DNA of 64,000 nt from Sporosarcina koreensis (GTDB taxonomy: Bacteria > Bacillota > Bacilli > Bacillales_A > Planococcaceae), in contig NZ_LN651337.1 in NCBI RefSeq assembly GCF_000826145.2, forward strand, positions 1,057,774-1,121,773, written 5' to 3'. Shown piece by piece: positions 61,676 to 64,000 of this stretch. The position numbers and the translations under genes were made by a program. The notes beneath the pieces were generated by a model, which worked only from the letters and a program-made list of their open reading frames with translations, made no database searches and was not told the DNA's origin. Positions within the stretch are counted from its first letter, which is position 1. Each line of letters opens with the position of its first letter.

Positions 61676-61744
61676 AGGTCCGCCTCACTTTCTATTTGGT
61701 TTCTGTCTAACTAAGTAGTACGTACAAACCCTAATGAGGTTGCA

Positions 61745-62638
61745 TTATTCCAACAATCCAGAACTCTCTCTCAGCAGTTTTGCATGTTCTTCGATGACTT
61801 CCGCAAATGCTGCTACCTGTTTCAGATCAAAAATCGATTCATAGCCGATCAGATACGTATCCCTCGTCAGTTCGAACTCCGCTTCGCTGTTCAGCAGCGG
61901 AATCTTATTGACCGGTTCGTCCCCCCGCAACGTGATGGAGGGCAAAATGGCATAGCCGATTCCGTTAAGCGCCAGCTGCCGGCATGTCTCCATCTGATCC
62001 ACGGTCAGCTGCCTGCCTGGATTCTTCGAAAAATGCCGCTGCCACCATTGCTGGATCTCCATGTAGTAGTTCGAGTCGCTTTTGAATTGGATGTATGGCC
62101 GCTTCGTATCTTTCAGCTGCTCGATCGATGTCAGCTCCTGATCGACCAGATACAGCTGGTCACGGAAGAGATATGTCCTCCGGCTGTTCCAGTCGACTTC
62201 TCCCCGGACGATGCCGATATGCGCTTCCCCTTCGTAGAGCGCCCGAAGGATTTCCGACGTCCAGCCCGTCATCAGGGAGATTTTAGCGTCCGGATACCTT
62301 TTGACGAAGTCCTTCAGCACTTCAGGCAGCCATGTCTGACCGACAATCGATGCACAGGCGATATTGAGTGTACCGTGCACCCGATCCGCAAGGGAGGCGA
62401 TCCGCTCGATCGTCTCCTCCTTCCGGTGCACCGTCTCTTTAGCGTACTCGATAACCAGCTCTCCCGCTGCTGTCGGGACAAGCCCTTTCTGGGAACGCAC
62501 AAAAAGTTTCGCTCCCCATTCCTTTTCAATTGACTGCAGCCGCTGTGACAGCGCCGGCTGGGAGATGAACAGCCGGTCTGCCGCTTTCCGCATGTTCCCT
62601 TCTTCCGCCAGCACTTTAATAATCTCAGTCGTATTCAT
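61745..62638 (-). CDS. ccpC: LysR-type regulator CcpC
   Basis: 297 residues. N-terminal winged helix-turn-helix (GNMRKAADRLFISQPALSQRLQ shortened here to its core RKAADRLFISQPALSQRL), IEKEWGAKLFVRSQKGL, and a C-terminal sensor domain (ACASIVGQTWLPEVLKDFV; PYIQFKSDSNYYMEIQQWW). Strong resemblance to B. subtilis CcpC (YkuM), which represses citB and citZ and responds to citrate. Adjacent to darB as in Bacillus. ATG 62638 after GGAGGAACAGC. No terminator before the downstream operon. Confidence 0.92.
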   Translation of the reverse strand: MNTTEIIKVLAEEGNMRKAADRLFISQPALSQRLQSIEKEWGAKLFVRSQKGLVPTAAGELVIEYAKETVHRKEETIERIASLADRVHGTLNIACASIVGQTWLPEVLKDFVKRYPDAKISLMTGWTSEILRALYEGEAHIGIVRGEVDWNSRRTYLFRDQLYLVDQELTSIEQLKDTKRPYIQFKSDSNYYMEIQQWWQRHFSKNPGRQLTVDQMETCRQLALNGIGYAILPSITLRGDEPVNKIPLLNSEAEFELTRDTYLIGYESIFDLKQVAAFAEVIEEHAKLLRESSGLLE

Positions 62639-62697
62639 GCTGTTCCTCCTCTGACTCCCCTGTCCGTCTTTTCAAATTGTTCTTGTTGCCAAAGCTA

Positions 62698-62735
62698 TTA
62701 AAAAAGAGGCTCTTTTCGGGAGAAAGAGCCTCTGC
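62698..62735 (-). terminator. terminator after darB
   Basis: AGAGGCTCTTT (62705-62715) pairs with AAAGAGCCTCT (62723-62733); minus-strand T run complements 62700-62705. Confidence 0.88.
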
Positions 62736-62764
62736 TTATCCGGTCGAATGCTGCTGTTGCTGCA

Positions 62765-63205
62765 TTATTTTGCGCTATATACATACTTCTTGAATTGTTT
62801 CAGCATAACCCGCCGCGTCAGGATTCCGGCAAATGTCCCGTCTTCTTCCGTCACACAGAGGAAAGTATGGTTGATGAGCAGATCCAGACCTTTTTGGAAT
62901 CTGTCCGCAGTCCGGATGACCGGCAGTTCCGTCTGCATGATTTCATCGACTTTCAAATCCGACAGTTTCTCATATTCGATCCGTTCGAGTCCGAGGATGG
63001 CATCGGTGATCATACCGATCCCCAGCAGACCGCGCAGTTTGTATTTTGCATCGAGCACAGGAATGGCCGAGTATCCTGTCTTGGTCAGGACAAGCAGGGC
63101 GTGTTCGGCATTATTGCCGACTTGCACATGCGCCACTTTCTCTGCAGAGATCAGATAATCAGAAATCGGCATCACCAGAAATTCGTTGTTGTTCAAAGCA
63201 ACCAA
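62765..63205 (-). CDS. darB: c-di-AMP-binding CBS protein DarB/CbpB
   Basis: 146 residues from TTG 63205, nine bases after GGAGGAG. This start gives 22 residues before KVAHVQVGNN, the same spacing as B. subtilis DarB (YkuL), whereas longer readings do not. Two CBS motifs (TGYSAIPVLDAKYKLRGLLG and TFLCVTEEDGTFAGILTRR) and the hallmark KVAHVQVGNNAEHALLVL. Binds c-di-AMP; in B. subtilis the apo form activates the (p)ppGpp synthetase Rel and pyruvate carboxylase. Upstream of ccpC. Confidence 0.92.
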   Translation of the reverse strand: MVALNNNEFLVMPISDYLISAEKVAHVQVGNNAEHALLVLTKTGYSAIPVLDAKYKLRGLLGIGMITDAILGLERIEYEKLSDLKVDEIMQTELPVIRTADRFQKGLDLLINHTFLCVTEEDGTFAGILTRRVMLKQFKKYVYSAK

Positions 63206-63323
63206 TGTAAACCGCTCCTCCAGCAGCAACTTGTTACGACTCAATGCTGCTACTCTACTATATCATAGAGCCCGATGAAAAATGAAGGACGTCACGGAGA
63301 GAGGGCGGAAGTTTTTCCTCCAT

Positions 63324-63351
63324 GAAAAAAGCCTCCGGTTAATAGGAGGCC
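63324..63351 (-). terminator. terminator spanning the stop of the 79-residue membrane protein gene
   Basis: GCCTCC (63331-63336) pairs with GGAGGC (63345-63350); T6 follows on the minus strand. The gene's stop codon (63339-63341) lies in the loop. Confidence 0.75.
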
Positions 63352-63578
63352 CAGTAGTACATAATGATGACAGCCATAAAAAGCGCGGCGACCAGTATCA
63401 CCCAAAAAATAGGGTTCAGCCCGACCGGATGATCTTCAATCGGTTCGGCGACACTCCGATCCTGTCTATTCAGCGCTCCTTCAGGATTGTATGCCGGCTT
63501 CTTCAGCACCGACAGAAGCCCGATCAAAAGTATGACAGCAATGACAACCATGATCGGGACGACCCAAATATCGAACAT
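63339..63578 (-). CDS. small membrane protein, unknown
   Basis: 79 residues with two membrane helices (IWVVPIMVVIAVILLIGLLSVL; PIFWVILVAALFMAVIIMYYW) joined by a hydrophilic loop of about 33 residues (NPEGALNRQDRSVAEPIEDH). Starts after AGGAGGATGGAAG. Not recognised. Between fadH and darB, with its own terminator. Confidence 0.75.
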   Translation of the reverse strand: MFDIWVVPIMVVIAVILLIGLLSVLKKPAYNPEGALNRQDRSVAEPIEDHPVGLNPIFWVILVAALFMAVIIMYYWASY

Positions 63579-63655
63579 CTTCCATCCTCCTCTGCCGGAT
63601 TCCTTTTGTGGTATCAGGCAGTCTCAGCATGCGCAGTCTGCAACCGGTCTATCCG

Positions 63656-64000
63656 TCAAAACGGAAATTGGTTCAGCCACTGGCCGCCATCCAGCGTGAC
63701 AATCTCCCCATTCATATACGCGGCTTTGTCGGACATGATGAAAGCGGCGAGTTCCGCGATTTCCTCCGGCTTGCCGACACGTCCGAGCGGAACCGACTGG
63801 ATCGTCCTCGCCGCGGCCTTTTCGGACTGGAACAGTTTTTCAGCACCGCCTGTGCGTTCAATCGGTCCCGGTGCAATGCCGTTCACCCGGACGCCGTACT
63901 TCCGTCCCCATTCCACAGCAAGTGTCCTTGTCAGGGACATGACGCCGGCTTTTGCGGCTGCCGAGTGGACAACACCCGGGCCGGCATCCCATGCGTATGT
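63656..64000 (-). CDS. fadH: 2,4-dienoyl-CoA reductase, SDR family (5' end cut by window)
   Basis: About 114 C-terminal residues of a short-chain dehydrogenase. HSAAAKAGVMSLTRTLAVEW carries the active-site Lys (the usual Tyr position lies at HSAAAK in this subfamily), followed by VRVNGIAPGPIERTGGAEKLF and LDGGQWLNQFPF. The close match to B. subtilis FadH (YkuF), including the GPIERTGGAEKLF block and C-terminus, supports an NADPH-dependent role in oxidising unsaturated fatty acids. The N-terminal Rossmann motif is outside the window. Confidence 0.88.
   Translation of the reverse strand, partial: TYAWDAGPGVVHSAAAKAGVMSLTRTLAVEWGRKYGVRVNGIAPGPIERTGGAEKLFQSEKAAARTIQSVPLGRVGKPEEIAELAAFIMSDKAAYMNGEIVTLDGGQWLNQFPF

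Overview
The window is chromosomal DNA of a low-copy-repeat Firmicute (Bacillales). Gene order from fadH (right end) to rpmF (left end) follows the Bacillus subtilis ykuF-ykuL-ccpC ... ykuU-ykuV-ktrC-rnjA-rpoY-def-ykyA-pdhABCD-yktA-yktB-suhB-typA-ylaH-ylaI-ylaN-ftsW-pycA-ctaA-ctaB-ctaCDEFG-ylbC-ylbF-ylbG-rsmD-coaD-ylbJ-ylbL-ylbM-yceD-rpmF series, read backwards. The DNA is clearly richer in G+C than Bacillus (my impression is slightly above 50 percent), and there are many TTG/GTG starts behind strong GGAGG sites. Together with the gene content this suggests a high-GC member of the Planococcaceae/Caryophanaceae (Bhargavaea-like is a guess). No rRNA, tRNA, CRISPR array, insertion sequence or prophage was seen.

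Layout. 0-13.5 kb: partial enoyl-CoA hydratase, rpmF, yceD, tmcAL, a SepM/YlbL protease that appears to start at ATT, ylbJ-like, coaD, rsmD, small ylb genes, a degenerate GDPD-like protein, ricF, an orphan MurE-type ligase divergent from an ACT-less aspartokinase, ylbC, a YugN-like gene and a YtvI-like permease. 13.5-21.3 kb: a complete aa3/caa3 oxidase locus (ctaM, ctaG, ctaFEDC, ctaB, with ctaA divergent). 21.3-21.85 kb: noncoding, with two 20-bp-period repeat arrays around a GC-rich module. 21.85-43 kb: housekeeping genes (pycA, ftsW, typA, suhB, pdhABCD, def, rpoY-rnjA, ktrC, ykuU/ykuV), plus a tiny monocistronic gene for a 23-residue cationic peptide between def and rpoY.

43.5-64 kb is more accessory: a small Cys-rich protein, an XRE-cupin regulator with potABCD (polyamine uptake), a third 20-bp-period array, an MFS exporter, and a tightly overlapping eight-gene operon (secreted/membrane protein, ABC ATPase, ABC-2 permease, Gly-Gln-repeat membrane protein, MoxR AAA+ ATPase, DUF58, and two membrane vWA proteins). 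Then follow ccpC, the c-di-AMP receptor darB/cbpB, a small membrane protein and partial fadH.

The most novel signals are the strictly 20-bp-phased two-letter repeat arrays (type A with ATGAGCGG, type B with ATGATCACTT) at two intergenic loci, and the MoxR/vWA/ABC operon with its hexanucleotide-encoded (Gly-Gln)n tract. Several palindromes that look like operators (pdhA, pot regulator, ykuU, ctaB-ctaA) are reported separately.
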